Positions 42,983-52,466 of a stretch of DNA of 64,000 nt are shown piece after piece. Within the stretch, counting starts at the first letter, position 1. The number at the start of each line of letters is the position of its first letter. A program made the translations under genes and the position numbers. The DNA comes from an uncultured Corynebacterium sp. (GTDB lineage Bacteria; Actinomycetota; Actinomycetes; Mycobacteriales; Mycobacteriaceae). The notes below the pieces were generated by a model, which saw only the letters and a program-made list of their open reading frames with translations, ran no database searches and was not told where the DNA came from. The stretch spans positions 37,004 to 101,003 of the forward strand of contig CALTYZ010000006.1 in NCBI GenBank assembly GCA_943913645.1, written 5' to 3'.

Positions 42983-44593
42983 ATGAGGAGCACAGTAGAG
43001 CTTGATCGCAATATCGAAACACTCGGACATGCCCTCTTCTCAATCAGAGACATGTTCGAATCCCCCTCCACCCTCACGTTCGACGATATTCACGTGCAGA
43101 TGGAGAAGTTAGAGGTCATCCTCAACGCCAAAGCGTTCATCGACGCAGCCTTTGCCCACCTCTGCGAACGCGACGGCGCGGGTCGCCTCGTAGGTGCCAA
43201 ACACCCCAACGCGTACCTGAAACAGCGTCTCGGCCTGTCCCCGAAGGAGGCGTACGATCGCCTTGCCCGCGGCAAAGACCTTTTCGGTGAACCTGACATT
43301 CCTGAGCCAAGCGATGACATCACTGATCTACTCGATTTCACGCGCGACGGCACAGCACAACAATCAACTGCGGCAGAAGATGCTGCAGACACGGACGCCG
43401 CTGCCGCAGCACGCGACAAAGCCGCACGCGCTGCCCATGAGCAAGCCAAAGAAAACGCCCGGCGCGACCAACAACAAGCCAGAGATGAAGCCAGCAAGGT
43501 CAGCGCAGACAAACAAGATGCTATCCGGCGCGAACTTGATCACCTGCTTGACGCTGCACGCGGGACACGGCCACGTCTCCACGCGGACGCGATGCGCGAA
43601 GCACGCACCCGCGACGTGAAAGACCTCCGCGCCGTAGTACGACGTTGGGTGGAGCACGAAAACCGCAAACACCGCCAGCCCACCAACCCAAACGCCGGGC
43701 TGGAAAAACGAAGCGTACACCTCGGACAACGCAAGGCTGATGGCACCTATGCCATCCACATCACCGCCACCGCCGGCGACACCGCCCTGTTTAAAGCGCT
43801 CATGGATAAAGGCGCAGCACCCAATTCGAACCTGCCCGAAGGCACCGAGGACTACCGCTCGCCCGCGCAACGCCGCTACGACCAATTCATCCACGTGCTG
43901 AAGCGTTTTGATACCACCGAGCAAAAGAAAACCAACGGCTGCGCCTCCGTCATCATCAGCGTGACACTCGACGAACTCGCCGACGCCGATGCCACCACAC
44001 GTTTTGCCACCAACACTGGCATTGAGCTTGACAGCTTCGACCTGGTTCGTCTCGGCATGAATGGCACCGCCGACTTCGTGCTCACTATTGACGGCGCATC
44101 TTCGGTACCGCTCAACCTGTGGCGAAGCCACCGCACCGCCTCGATCGCGCAACGTGTGGCATTACTTGCCATTCAGGGCGTGTGTTCCTGGACGGGCTGC
44201 AGTGCACCCCTGACAGAATGCGAAGCCCACCATATTCTTGCGTGGATCAAAGGCGGCACCACCGACATCGCCAACCTGACTGCTCTCTGTCGTGAACATC
44301 ACCGGTGCAACAACGACCACCAAGACCACCGGAACAACACCCACCACATGGAGTACGACCCAGGAACCGGCCGGGCAGGGTTGAAACGATCAGGCGGTGA
44401 AGACCTGGAGTTCAATACCTCGGATGCGGCTCACCATTCGGCGGTGAACCGACTTCGCCGCAGACGCACCCCTCCCCCACCACCGGAGCCCGCGCGAACG
44501 CCGCACACGCCGCGCGGTACTGAACCAAGCGTGGCCACTGCCGCCACCCCATTGACGGCACCGCCAGAACCAAGTCCCGACCCGCCGTTCTAA
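42983..44593 (+). CDS. DUF222/13E12-repeat HNH endonuclease
   Basis: The 536-aa protein starts at the ATG at 42983, preceded by GGAGGAGGAG. The N-terminal DUF222 part (LNAKAFIDAAFAHLCERDGAG and LKQRLGLSPKEAYDRLARGK) is followed by an Ala/Gln/Lys-rich coiled region. The C-terminal HNH motif CSWTGCSAPLTECEAHHIL, with LTALCREHHRCNNDH, supplies zinc ligands and the catalytic His. The family is multicopy in Corynebacterium and Mycobacterium. Its role (intron- or IS-like nuclease, or defence) is not established. The tail is Pro-rich. Confidence 0.85.
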   Translation: MRSTVELDRNIETLGHALFSIRDMFESPSTLTFDDIHVQMEKLEVILNAKAFIDAAFAHLCERDGAGRLVGAKHPNAYLKQRLGLSPKEAYDRLARGKDLFGEPDIPEPSDDITDLLDFTRDGTAQQSTAAEDAADTDAAAAARDKAARAAHEQAKENARRDQQQARDEASKVSADKQDAIRRELDHLLDAARGTRPRLHADAMREARTRDVKDLRAVVRRWVEHENRKHRQPTNPNAGLEKRSVHLGQRKADGTYAIHITATAGDTALFKALMDKGAAPNSNLPEGTEDYRSPAQRRYDQFIHVLKRFDTTEQKKTNGCASVIISVTLDELADADATTRFATNTGIELDSFDLVRLGMNGTADFVLTIDGASSVPLNLWRSHRTASIAQRVALLAIQGVCSWTGCSAPLTECEAHHILAWIKGGTTDIANLTALCREHHRCNNDHQDHRNNTHHMEYDPGTGRAGLKRSGGEDLEFNTSDAAHHSAVNRLRRRRTPPPPPEPARTPHTPRGTEPSVATAATPLTAPPEPSPDPPF

Positions 44594-44740
44594 CGGTGAG
44601 TCGTGCGCGCATGCGCTGTGTACGCATGGACAATGCGGCGCACGGTGCGCTGCCATGCATTCATGCGACTTTCGTACCGGCCGAAGAACACACTGTCTAC
44701 TGCGTGCTAACCGGTACCTTTGCAGTGGAAGGAAGAGACT

Positions 44741-45307
44741 GTGGCACACGTTAAAGATGCCGCTCAGTTCATCACTGAGCTCACTGGCGGCGTAGACAAG
44801 CTTAAACTGTTGAAGCTGTGTTACTTCGCCCACGGATGGCACCTGGCCTGGAGCGGACGCACCCTTTTCTCAGAGCCGCTTGAAGCATGTCGATACGGGC
44901 CGGTACCGCGCGCCCTGTGGAACGCATGCACAGGAGTCGACCTTGCCGAAATCGTAACGCACGTACCTGGCGGGCAATCAGCAAACCTGTCGAATTACGA
45001 AAAGGCTGTGATCGTGTCGGTTGCAAACCAGTATGCATCTTTCCACCCGCTTGGGTTGAGAGACCGTAGCCACGACTCGGCCTGGAAGGCAGCGCGCGTC
45101 GAGCTCGCCGATGATGCCAAGTGCGACCGTGAGATGAGCACCACCGCTATCCGCGCAGAATTCACACATAAACTGCGCCATGGCATCGAGGTTCCCAGCG
45201 CACCGCCCGGATCCGATGACGCAAGCTCGGCAGTGTTGGCACCGGAGGTCGCGGCCGAGCTCGAGTCGGCCTGCTGGGATGTTTTCGCCCTGCTGTCAAC
45301 ACGGTAA
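44741..45307 (+). CDS. Panacea (DUF4065/SocA-like) domain protein
   Basis: The 188-aa protein starts at the GTG at 44741, with GGAAGGA 6-12 nt upstream. It reads AHVKDAAQFITELTGGVDKL, then KLLKLCYFAHGWHLAWSG and CRYGPVPRALW, the conserved Panacea opening. SHDSAWKAAR lies in the middle. Panacea domains act as antitoxins for many different toxins or as ClpXP adaptors (SocA). No toxin-sized gene is adjacent: the upstream gene is the HNH nuclease and the downstream 430 bp are non-coding. It is therefore a solitary antitoxin-like gene. Confidence 0.8.
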   Translation: MAHVKDAAQFITELTGGVDKLKLLKLCYFAHGWHLAWSGRTLFSEPLEACRYGPVPRALWNACTGVDLAEIVTHVPGGQSANLSNYEKAVIVSVANQYASFHPLGLRDRSHDSAWKAARVELADDAKCDREMSTTAIRAEFTHKLRHGIEVPSAPPGSDDASSAVLAPEVAAELESACWDVFALLSTR

Positions 45308-45450
45308 AACACCAACCGCAACGTGGACAGACGATAACCCAGCGAACCTCAGCTAGCCCCCCTCTAGAAAGGACGCTCGAATTTCACGGCTGGAATGCGA
45401 AGATGTTGGGGCCGCTTTTGCTACTTAACCCCCTTTAACCCCTCACCTAC

Positions 45451-45513
45451 CCCAACACAAGACCACCCCTTACCCGAGAGCAATGCTCAAGGATAAGGGG
45501 TGGTCTTGTTGGG
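45451..45513. terminator. Long bidirectional hairpin terminator
   Basis: The arms 45451-45472 and 45494-45513 pair over about 20 bp (AAGACCACCCCTTA with TAAGGGGTGGTCTT, plus outer CCCAAC/GTTGGG). The hairpin lies between two convergent genes (Panacea on plus, VWA tip protein on minus). No strong U-run follows on either side. Confidence 0.55.
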
Positions 45514-45627
45514 TAGATACTGGAGAGAACCGGCAAGGAACAGGTACAAAGCAACCGGTTCCACCAGCCTAGCCGCCACAAGGACGGCCGCTTCGTTACG
45601 CCACGCCGGTACTACCAGGCCGCGTGG

Positions 45628-45657
45628 CAAGTCTGAACAAGTCTGAACAAGTCTGAA
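45628..45657. repeat. Three tandem copies of CAAGTCTGAA
   Basis: Exact 10-bp unit repeated three times, about 80 bp downstream of the VWA tip gene stop. Confidence 0.8.
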
Positions 45658-45734
45658 TATGTGCGCGAGTTGTGTGTCGCAGTCAGGGCCCGGATTGCGG
45701 GACCGGGAGCCGAAGCCCCCAGCCCAGCCCCGAA

Positions 45735-48700
45735 CTACTTGGCCAACCCGAAGCGCCTGCGGGAGGCAAACGCTGCGGCCACAATCACCATGCCGGCCAG
45801 GGCTGGCAGGTGGGCACCTGCACCACCGGTCTTCGGCAGCTGGCCCGCCTTGGTGTTAGCCAGGCGCATCGTCACCATGTCCTCTGCCTTAGCAAAGGCC
45901 ACGATCGGGAAGGTCAGCGTGTCTTCGCCCTGGACCAGGGTGCCTTGGGTATCAGCCGGCCCGCTGAGCAGGTAGATGCCTTCTTCGGCGACCCGGAAGT
46001 ACACCGGTTGCGGGATCAGGGTGTATCCGTCATCAGCAGCCTTCGTCTCCGTCAACTGGTAGCGCCCGTAGTCCAAGTCGGACCAGCCGAACACAGCACC
46101 CTCGGTCTTGGAGGGGGCAATGACCTTGGGGGAGGCGGCGTCGTCAAGCTGGCGAAGCTCGAACTGCGCACCGGTGAGCTGCTGCTGCGTGTTGTCCGCA
46201 TCCACCTTCGTCAGCTCGAAACCGAACTTCTTCGGCGCTGGCGGGGTGCCCGGGCGAGAGTAGTAGACAATACAGTGCGTACCACCGATTGCCGGGACGT
46301 TGGTCAGGCGGAAATCGTTCGTGGACTGCGCGTCCAGGTTTGTCACCTCGACTGGGGTGCCGTTGCCGTCGAAGCACTGCGCGTGCTTGCCGCCACCGGC
46401 GTCCATACGCTGCCAGCCTGCGGGGATCTTGCCCGCCGGCTCACGCACATCAACCCGGGTGTAGTCGGTGTGTCCGTTAAGCCCGAACTCCGCCATCTTG
46501 TTATCGCCGTAGGGGTTCGGCTGCTCCGGCAGCTGGCTTTGCTTCTCCATCCGCCCAGAAGACGGGGTCAGCTCAGCGTTGAACTCCCAGTTCGCGGATT
46601 CGGTGATGGTGCCGCGGGTGTTCTGCGGGGTCGGGGTGACATTGTTGTCCTCGCCTTCGTAGAAGCGGCGCTCCACTGTGATCGCGCAGGTGTTCAGTGC
46701 GTTGATAAGCGCCTGCTGCATCACGGCCGACTCCTCGTAGAGGATGAAGTCACGCGCCCGCAGTGAATCGCTATCGGTGCCGCGGGGGCCTGAGATGGCC
46801 TGCAGGTTCGCGTTGGAAACCTCCAGCTCCGCCTCGCGCGCACCGCGCTTGCCTGGCCAGTTCGACGGGATGCCCACAGCCACCACGCGGGTGCCCTGTG
46901 CTTTGAGACGGTTCGCCATACCCATCGCAGCCTCCATGTGGCGGAACTCGCCAGAGGTACCCTGCACCTTTTCATGACCGGAACGCATATCCCGGTTGAA
47001 CACGGTCGGGTTGCCGTCTGTGACCATGTAGACCACGTCGTAGGGGTTGTGCGGGTTGCGATCGTTGTAATCAACGACCTTGCGCAGGCCGTCTTCCCAG
47101 TTCGTCGCACCGTCGAGCAGGCGATTGTCCGGGCGGATCGAGTTTGCCCACTGCTTCGCGGCTGCCTTACCGGCCGGGGTGTTCAACGCCACCGGGTCCA
47201 GGTTGCTGCCGATAAAGCCCGGCGAGCGGTTATCAAAGCTGACAAAGCCCATCTTTGTCGGAGTGGTGCTCAACCCGTCAATAACCGTGTTGACCACACC
47301 TTTGACCGTGTCCGCACCGGCTTTCATACTGCCGGAGGTGTCAATGATCATGCCCGCGTTGAGCCCACAGCGATTCGGCATCGCCGGGTTCTCGCGCACC
47401 TGCATGAACACACCCAAAGAGCTACGGTGCTGCAAGGTGCCGATCGAGTCGAATGGGGTCGGCAGCTCGTACATGAACGAGCCGGAGCGACCAGTTCCCT
47501 GCCAGTCGGAACCATTGCCGTCTTTACGGTTGTAGTTCACACCCGAGTAGTAGGTCTGACCAGACTCCAACTTCGGGGTGGCGTACGCGTAGCGGAACAG
47601 CTGCGTTTCCTGGGTGTTGGTGCGCGAGCCGGACACACCGGTACGGATCTCCGTTTGCACCGTGTAGCCAGGCGAGGCCTTTGTCATCCCCACCCAGTAG
47701 TACTCCGAAGTCCCCGGCCCACTGGTCGGGATGTCAAAGGAGCACTCACCGTTGACATCTGCGGTACACGTCGCCCACGGCTGATTGATCGGAGTTGCTG
47801 GCTCATGGGCCTTGAACTGCTGGTTCGCCTCGGTGTTGCCGAACCGGCCGCCATGCTGCGGAGCGTAGAGCTGCAGCACCGCACCAGCACCCGGGGTGAA
47901 CTTGTACACGCTGCCCATGCGTTTATTGGCGCGGGTCGCGTTGTTCTGGGCGGCGGAGACAATGCGGTCCCCACCGACTTGCACCACCACGCGAGAATGC
48001 CCAGCCGGCACTGAACCGTTGCTGGCCTGGCGCGACTGCATCGTCGCCATGCGTAGCCCGTTGTTCAAGTCGAATGCATCCGCATCCCCGTTGTAGACGC
48101 GCCAGCGCAGATCCGCATCACGCGGGGTGTCCTCAGGCATGTGTACCCGAGCAGTCACCGTCAGCGGCTGCGCCAACTCCAAATCGGTGGTGTCGATGGT
48201 GAGCAGGTCACCGTCGAGATCTTCCGGCAGTTCCATATCCAGATCAGTGTCTGCCTCGGGGTATTCAAACACCTCAGCTTTTTCGTTACCGACGGACTCG
48301 CCGTTGATTTTGACATTATCAACCCACTGCGCCGGGAAATCCACCTGGTCGCGGGCGAACGAGATGTCGCCCAGTGTGACCGCATCTGCGTCGGTGGCTG
48401 TTTCGGCGTTGTTCACGTCCAGTTCGGCTTTGAGCTCGTAGACCTCGCCCGATTCATCCGAATCAACGCGGGTGAGGGTGACGTTGCCGCCCAACTCCGC
48501 ATCTGATGCGTCAACAACGCTTTTTTCACCTGCTGGGGTTTGGCCCCCAAGCTGGGTGGTTTGGCCCTGCTCATCTTCTTGGACCCACGGGGATTCCACT
48601 GGGAGCAGCGGGGTGTTAGTGACCTCGGCGCGCTCATCAGCACCCGGGGCAGCCGGGGCACCAGCGCCATCGGCCGCACCGGCACTACCGGCGCCACCTG

Positions 48701-48848
48701 CGGCACCGGTAGCGGTAGCGCTCGCTGTGGCGGCGGGTGCGCTCACGTTTGCGGGCGCGGCCTGGACGGCGGCCGTCGGCACGAGCAATGCGCCGCAGGC
48801 GATGACCGCGGAGATCTTCGCCACGGTTGTCTTGCGTACGTTATGCAT
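45735..48848 (-). CDS. VWA-domain pilus tip adhesin, LPKTG-anchored (cluster 2)
   Basis: The 1037-aa protein starts MHNVRKTTVAKISAV at 48848, overlapping the base pilin stop by 8 nt. A signal peptide is followed by an Ala/Gly-rich linker. A VWA domain lies around 490-660 with MIDAS DTSGS, the TNWEDGL loop and VTDGNP. An extra region precedes the C-terminal CnaB domain (LTETKAADDGYTLIPQPVYF). The sorting signal LPKTG (about 1003) is followed by a helix and RRRFGLAK. It is paralogous to the cluster 1 VWA protein throughout, but with a conventional threonine in the sorting motif. It is the SpaC-type tip subunit. Confidence 0.92.
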   Translation of the reverse strand: MHNVRKTTVAKISAVIACGALLVPTAAVQAAPANVSAPAATASATATGAAGGAGSAGAADGAGAPAAPGADERAEVTNTPLLPVESPWVQEDEQGQTTQLGGQTPAGEKSVVDASDAELGGNVTLTRVDSDESGEVYELKAELDVNNAETATDADAVTLGDISFARDQVDFPAQWVDNVKINGESVGNEKAEVFEYPEADTDLDMELPEDLDGDLLTIDTTDLELAQPLTVTARVHMPEDTPRDADLRWRVYNGDADAFDLNNGLRMATMQSRQASNGSVPAGHSRVVVQVGGDRIVSAAQNNATRANKRMGSVYKFTPGAGAVLQLYAPQHGGRFGNTEANQQFKAHEPATPINQPWATCTADVNGECSFDIPTSGPGTSEYYWVGMTKASPGYTVQTEIRTGVSGSRTNTQETQLFRYAYATPKLESGQTYYSGVNYNRKDGNGSDWQGTGRSGSFMYELPTPFDSIGTLQHRSSLGVFMQVRENPAMPNRCGLNAGMIIDTSGSMKAGADTVKGVVNTVIDGLSTTPTKMGFVSFDNRSPGFIGSNLDPVALNTPAGKAAAKQWANSIRPDNRLLDGATNWEDGLRKVVDYNDRNPHNPYDVVYMVTDGNPTVFNRDMRSGHEKVQGTSGEFRHMEAAMGMANRLKAQGTRVVAVGIPSNWPGKRGAREAELEVSNANLQAISGPRGTDSDSLRARDFILYEESAVMQQALINALNTCAITVERRFYEGEDNNVTPTPQNTRGTITESANWEFNAELTPSSGRMEKQSQLPEQPNPYGDNKMAEFGLNGHTDYTRVDVREPAGKIPAGWQRMDAGGGKHAQCFDGNGTPVEVTNLDAQSTNDFRLTNVPAIGGTHCIVYYSRPGTPPAPKKFGFELTKVDADNTQQQLTGAQFELRQLDDAASPKVIAPSKTEGAVFGWSDLDYGRYQLTETKAADDGYTLIPQPVYFRVAEEGIYLLSGPADTQGTLVQGEDTLTFPIVAFAKAEDMVTMRLANTKAGQLPKTGGAGAHLPALAGMVIVAAAFASRRRFGLAK

Positions 48849-49740
48849 TTCGCGCGTTCCTCCTTGTCAGGTACGCTCCGGCCGCAATGAGCAGCGCGCT
48901 CAGTGCGAGCAGCGTGAGCACATTGGCACCGGTGTTTGCCAAGCCCGGGCGCGGGTTATCCTTCGGCGGGTTGGCCGGAGTCGTTGGCGGGGCCGGGGTT
49001 GCCGAGGTGGTCTCAGGCGGAGCCGGTGTTGTCGGCGGGGTGCTCTCCGGGGTGGAGGGCTGCGTCGGCGTCGTCGGGGTCTCCGGCGTTGTCGGCTCCG
49101 TGGTCGGTGTTGTCGGCGGGCACGGGCGCGTCACCGTGGTGGTGATCGTCGTGGTCACCGTCGTTGTCACCGGTGGGGGCGGTGGCGGGGTGGTTGTCGG
49201 GGCGGGCTTGACCACCATGACGTTGTCGTAGGTGAAAGCCTTGCCGTAGACGTCACCGAACGGCAACACCAGCCACTTCGGGGCGGAGGTGTGATAGTTG
49301 CGTTTCGTGTCCGGTTTCGTTTCTTCCAGCAGGTACAGTCCCGGCGCGAGCCCGTCGAACACGGCCACGCCCTCGGCGTTGGTCACCGCGCGGGCGACTT
49401 CTTTGCGGGGCAGACGGTCCCACTGTTCTTGGGTGCGGGCGCGGCGGGCATCGTCGCGGCCTTGCTGGGTGGTCACGTCAAAACCTTCGGCTTTGTGCAG
49501 CACGAACGTGATGCCAGCAACGCCACCCTCGGGCAGCTGACCGGGAACCGGATCGTCGTTAGGGTTAGTGCCTTGTTTGGTGACCTCGAGTTTCAGCCCC
49601 TGCTGCGGGCTGACCACAGACGGGTTCAGCATGGCATCATTGCCGCTGACCGGCCGCGTCTGCGCGTAGGCGAAACCGGAGGTGCTGATGATAAAACCAG
49701 CAGTGGCAAGCGCCATCACCTTCGTTAGCTTCGTGACCAA
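48841..49740 (-). CDS. Base/minor pilin with LANTG sorting signal (cluster 2)
   Basis: The 299-aa protein has a signal peptide (VMALATAGFIISTSGFAYAQ). A single CnaB-like domain opens LKLEVTKQGTNPN and closes LYLLEETKPDTKRNYH. KWLVLPFGDVYGKAFTYDN follows, then a stalk of Thr/Pro/Val of roughly 100 residues. The sorting signal is LANTG, then a helix and TRRNARNA. The small size and LAxTG signal match SpaB-type base pilins. A TTG at 49740, 5 nt after the sortase stop, is taken as start; GTG/ATG codons 7-8 further on are alternatives. Confidence 0.87.
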   Translation of the reverse strand: MVTKLTKVMALATAGFIISTSGFAYAQTRPVSGNDAMLNPSVVSPQQGLKLEVTKQGTNPNDDPVPGQLPEGGVAGITFVLHKAEGFDVTTQQGRDDARRARTQEQWDRLPRKEVARAVTNAEGVAVFDGLAPGLYLLEETKPDTKRNYHTSAPKWLVLPFGDVYGKAFTYDNVMVVKPAPTTTPPPPPPVTTTVTTTITTTVTRPCPPTTPTTEPTTPETPTTPTQPSTPESTPPTTPAPPETTSATPAPPTTPANPPKDNPRPGLANTGANVLTLLALSALLIAAGAYLTRRNARNA

Positions 49741-49745
49741 TTTGT

Positions 49746-50684
49746 CTAAACTTCCTCTGTATTTATTGCGTCAAACTTTGTTTGCCTGCGCTGCGTGGCA
49801 ACCCAGCGGGCCATGCCGGCGATGGCAAGCACCGCCACCGCAATGACCAGCCACATCCACCACTGCATCCGCATCCCTGGCTTTTCAAACACGCTTGCTT
49901 CAGCCGGGTCCATCTCCACACGGTGGGCGTGGACTAACAGGCGGTGGGTGTTGATGCCGTATGGCGTGCAAGTGATGAGGGTGAGCAGATCCTTGCCGGC
50001 GACAGTTTCCAAACTCTCCGTCTCGTGCGGGAGCACCACTTCGGTCTCGTGCACTTCGTACTTCATGCGTTCGCCGAAGGTGGAGAGGTAAATTGCGTCA
50101 CCGACCTGGACATCCGTCAGGTTGTCCCACAGCGTGGCGTTGGTCAGCCCCGTGTGCCCGGTAAGCACTGCGTGGGTTCCCTCCCCGCCCACCGGTAACG
50201 ATGAGCCGTAGAGGTGCCCCACCCCTTTTTGCAAGGTTTCCTCGGAGGTGCCGTGATAGACCGGCAGCCGCGAGTCAATTGCGGGGATGACCACGTTCGA
50301 CATCGCCGATAGCCCCGAAAGCTGGCTTAAATAGTCCTGGTAGCCGGCGTTATCTGCGCTGATGCGCGCTAACCACGGATCCAGGATCGGACCGTTGGTC
50401 AACCGCTCGTTGTACATCCGGGCCGCGGCAACCACATCGGCGGCAGAAGGCTGCATCTCCTGCGCGGAGTCAAGCTCGTGCTGATATTCAGACGAGACTT
50501 TGTCCTGCAGCCAGTTATTCCACTGCGTTGCCACCACGGGGTACAAAAGCACTGCCAGACCCACCAGCATCACCAGCACCGGGATGAACACCCGGCGAGG
50601 GCTTTGTTTGCTTGTCGACGCCTCGTTTTCCACGCCAGCGTCGTCAAGCGAAACTGCCCTTTCGTTCGGGACTACCGTCGACAT
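49746..50684 (-). CDS. Class C pilus sortase (cluster 2)
   Basis: The 312-aa protein is paralogous to the cluster 1 sortase. Helices at the N-terminus (VFIPVLVMLVGLAVLLYPV) and C-terminus flank the catalytic domain with His in LTGHTG, Cys in TLITCTPYG, Arg in HRLLVHAHR and the DPW lid (GPILDPWLA). It begins 4 nt after the major pilin stop, so expression is tightly coupled. It polymerises the 50689-52233 pilin and incorporates the base and tip subunits. Confidence 0.95.
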   Translation of the reverse strand: MSTVVPNERAVSLDDAGVENEASTSKQSPRRVFIPVLVMLVGLAVLLYPVVATQWNNWLQDKVSSEYQHELDSAQEMQPSAADVVAAARMYNERLTNGPILDPWLARISADNAGYQDYLSQLSGLSAMSNVVIPAIDSRLPVYHGTSEETLQKGVGHLYGSSLPVGGEGTHAVLTGHTGLTNATLWDNLTDVQVGDAIYLSTFGERMKYEVHETEVVLPHETESLETVAGKDLLTLITCTPYGINTHRLLVHAHRVEMDPAEASVFEKPGMRMQWWMWLVIAVAVLAIAGMARWVATQRRQTKFDAINTEEV

Positions 50685-50688
50685 CTAC

Positions 50689-52233
50689 TTACGCAGCCTT
50701 CACCGAGTTGCGGCGAGCAACATAAGCGCCACCGCCGACAATCACGAGGCCAAGTGCGACGAGCGCGAGCACGCCCGTACCACCGGTACCCGGCAGGGTC
50801 AACGGCGGCTGCTCCACGTTCGGCACCTCAAGGGTCTTCGCGATACGAACCGCGTTGATGACCTGGCCGGACGTTGCCTCACCCTGGGTCAGGGTGAAAG
50901 CACGTGGGGTCTCATCTTTGACGTAGCCCTTCGGAGCCTTCGTCTCCACCAGGCAGTAGGTGTCGGTGATCTGCTCGTCATTGTTCTGGATGTCGGTGAC
51001 GTGCAGGCCGTTGATCACTGCGGTGCCGTCTTTATCGGTGGTGATGCCGGTGCGAACGATCTGCTGCTTGGAGCGGTCGTTGCAGGCACCCTCAGCCTGG
51101 CTTGGAACCTTGTACAGGTCGAACATCGCGCCTTCAAGCTTGGCGTTGTTCTCACCAGTCTTGATCACCTGAACAGCACCGAAGTAGCTGGTGACCTCAT
51201 CGTCTGGGGTCTCAAACGTGGTGGTGTCAAAGTCAGGGTGGCCGGTGACCTCAGTCTCACCGGTGGTGCGGCCGCGGTTGACCACAGCACCATCAGCGAT
51301 TGCGTCCTCACCGATCTTGGTCAGATCACCAGTCAAGGTGACGGAGAATTCATCATTCGCCTTCAGCGCCTTCACGCGAGCCTCAGACAGCTCAACGGTG
51401 ACGGTCGCGTTCGCGTCGGAGCCTTCCTGCGCAGCGGCGCTGCCGGTGGTGACCGTGTAGTCGGTGCCTTCCTTCAGCTCCTGGCCAGCAACGGTGACCT
51501 TTGCGATCTTGACGTTGGTCAACTCCTTGTTGTTGTAGGAGTCAACGATGCGGTACTTGGTCAGCGTGCGGTTTTCCGGCAGTACCGGCACGGTGGAGTT
51601 GATGGTGTAGGACAGGGTCTTGGAGACGTTTTCAGCGTTGTCATCACCCGGGTGCTTGTCCGCGTCATCCACCGTCTTCTCGGTGGTCAACTCGGTGTTC
51701 TTCGGGTAGACGTGAACGTCACGGTTCCACTTGCCATCGGTGGTCATTGGCACGTAGGCAACAAACGGAGCCGCCGGCACCAGGCCGTTTGCCAGCTGTG
51801 CCTCGGTCGGGTTCTCCACCACGTAGTAGGCGCCCACCGGAAGGTCGGCAAACACAGCTTCACCATTGGCATCGGTGGTCTTGGTGAAGGACTCGTTGGT
51901 CAGCTTCTTGGCTGCCTCAGCCGGCTTGATGCGAGCAGCGTCGCGGAAGCCCTCAGCCTTGGTCATGTCCAAGTCGATGCGGGTCGCCGTGAAGGAAACA
52001 CCCGGCATTGGTTTGCCCGGAGCGTTGTCAACCGGAGCACCCGTGCCCGGCCCGCCAATGGAATCCGGGTTTAGACGCTTGTGGATCGTCAACGTGCCCG
52101 GCTCGTTGCCAATCGTGCTCTGCTCCTGCGCGAACGCCGGTGCCGACAACACGATGGCGGTGCTCATAGCACCCGGAAGAGCAATACCAGCTGCAATGAA
52201 GATCGCAGCAGAACGTTTCATGGCGTGTGCCAT
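50689..52233 (-). CDS. Major (shaft) pilin, LPGTG (cluster 2)
   Basis: The 514-aa protein starts MAHAMKRSAAIFIAAG at 52233, preceded by GAAAGGA, with a signal peptide to AFAQEQ. The pilin motif WNRDVHVYPK lies at 169-178. CnaB-type domains open GTLTIHK and contain the E-box YCLVETKAPKGYVKDE. The sorting signal is LPGTG, then a helix and ARRNSVKAA. It is a SpaA/SpaD/SpaH-type shaft subunit. The protein at 16511-17641 is a shortened paralog of its C-terminal two thirds. A consensus promoter lies about 235 nt upstream. Confidence 0.93.
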   Translation of the reverse strand: MAHAMKRSAAIFIAAGIALPGAMSTAIVLSAPAFAQEQSTIGNEPGTLTIHKRLNPDSIGGPGTGAPVDNAPGKPMPGVSFTATRIDLDMTKAEGFRDAARIKPAEAAKKLTNESFTKTTDANGEAVFADLPVGAYYVVENPTEAQLANGLVPAAPFVAYVPMTTDGKWNRDVHVYPKNTELTTEKTVDDADKHPGDDNAENVSKTLSYTINSTVPVLPENRTLTKYRIVDSYNNKELTNVKIAKVTVAGQELKEGTDYTVTTGSAAAQEGSDANATVTVELSEARVKALKANDEFSVTLTGDLTKIGEDAIADGAVVNRGRTTGETEVTGHPDFDTTTFETPDDEVTSYFGAVQVIKTGENNAKLEGAMFDLYKVPSQAEGACNDRSKQQIVRTGITTDKDGTAVINGLHVTDIQNNDEQITDTYCLVETKAPKGYVKDETPRAFTLTQGEATSGQVINAVRIAKTLEVPNVEQPPLTLPGTGGTGVLALVALGLVIVGGGAYVARRNSVKAA

Positions 52234-52304
52234 AGTGGTCCTTTCAAATCGATAACCATCCGCCGGTGGACGGGACCTGAGCTCCGGGTGCCAGTGACGC
52301 GATT

Positions 52305-52350
52305 CGGCGTTTGTTGGCGCTTTCGGCGCTTGGGCGCTGTTGGCGCTTGT
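52305..52350 (-). repeat. Clustered AGCGCC-type short repeats in the pilus cluster 2 leader
   Basis: The transcribed strand carries four to five spaced copies of AGCGCC or a variant at 9-10 nt intervals within the 5' leader. Confidence 0.5.
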
Positions 52351-52466
52351 GCGTCTCCAGCTCCGGTGCGTAAGGCCCTCAGTGCTCCAACGACGAACAC
52401 AGGGATCTGTGTCTACCCAGCTATCTCTCAAGGCGACTCTCAAGGGATTGCCAGCAGCACGCAGTT

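Larger units (their letters stand above)
45308..45734. other. Non-coding gap between Panacea gene and pilus cluster 2
   Basis: The gap contains the long hairpin at 45451-45513 and the triple repeat at 45628-45657. CTTTTGCTACTTAACCCC near 45415 resembles the end of the IS1249-like remnants. No reading frame is convincing. Confidence 0.5.

Noticed and set aside
45672..46766. 364-codon frame opposite the VWA tip protein of cluster 2
   Set aside because: It is a shadow of a clearly supported gene. Its composition follows the complement and it has no start signals.
48472..49728. 418-codon frame opposite the base pilin and tip protein
   Set aside because: Antisense of two pilus genes; the Arg/Gly-rich pseudo-sequence comes from the Thr/Pro stalk codons.
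50500..52074. 524-codon frame opposite the cluster 2 major pilin
   Set aside because: Shadow frame. The minus-strand protein has signal peptide, pilin motif, E-box and LPGTG.
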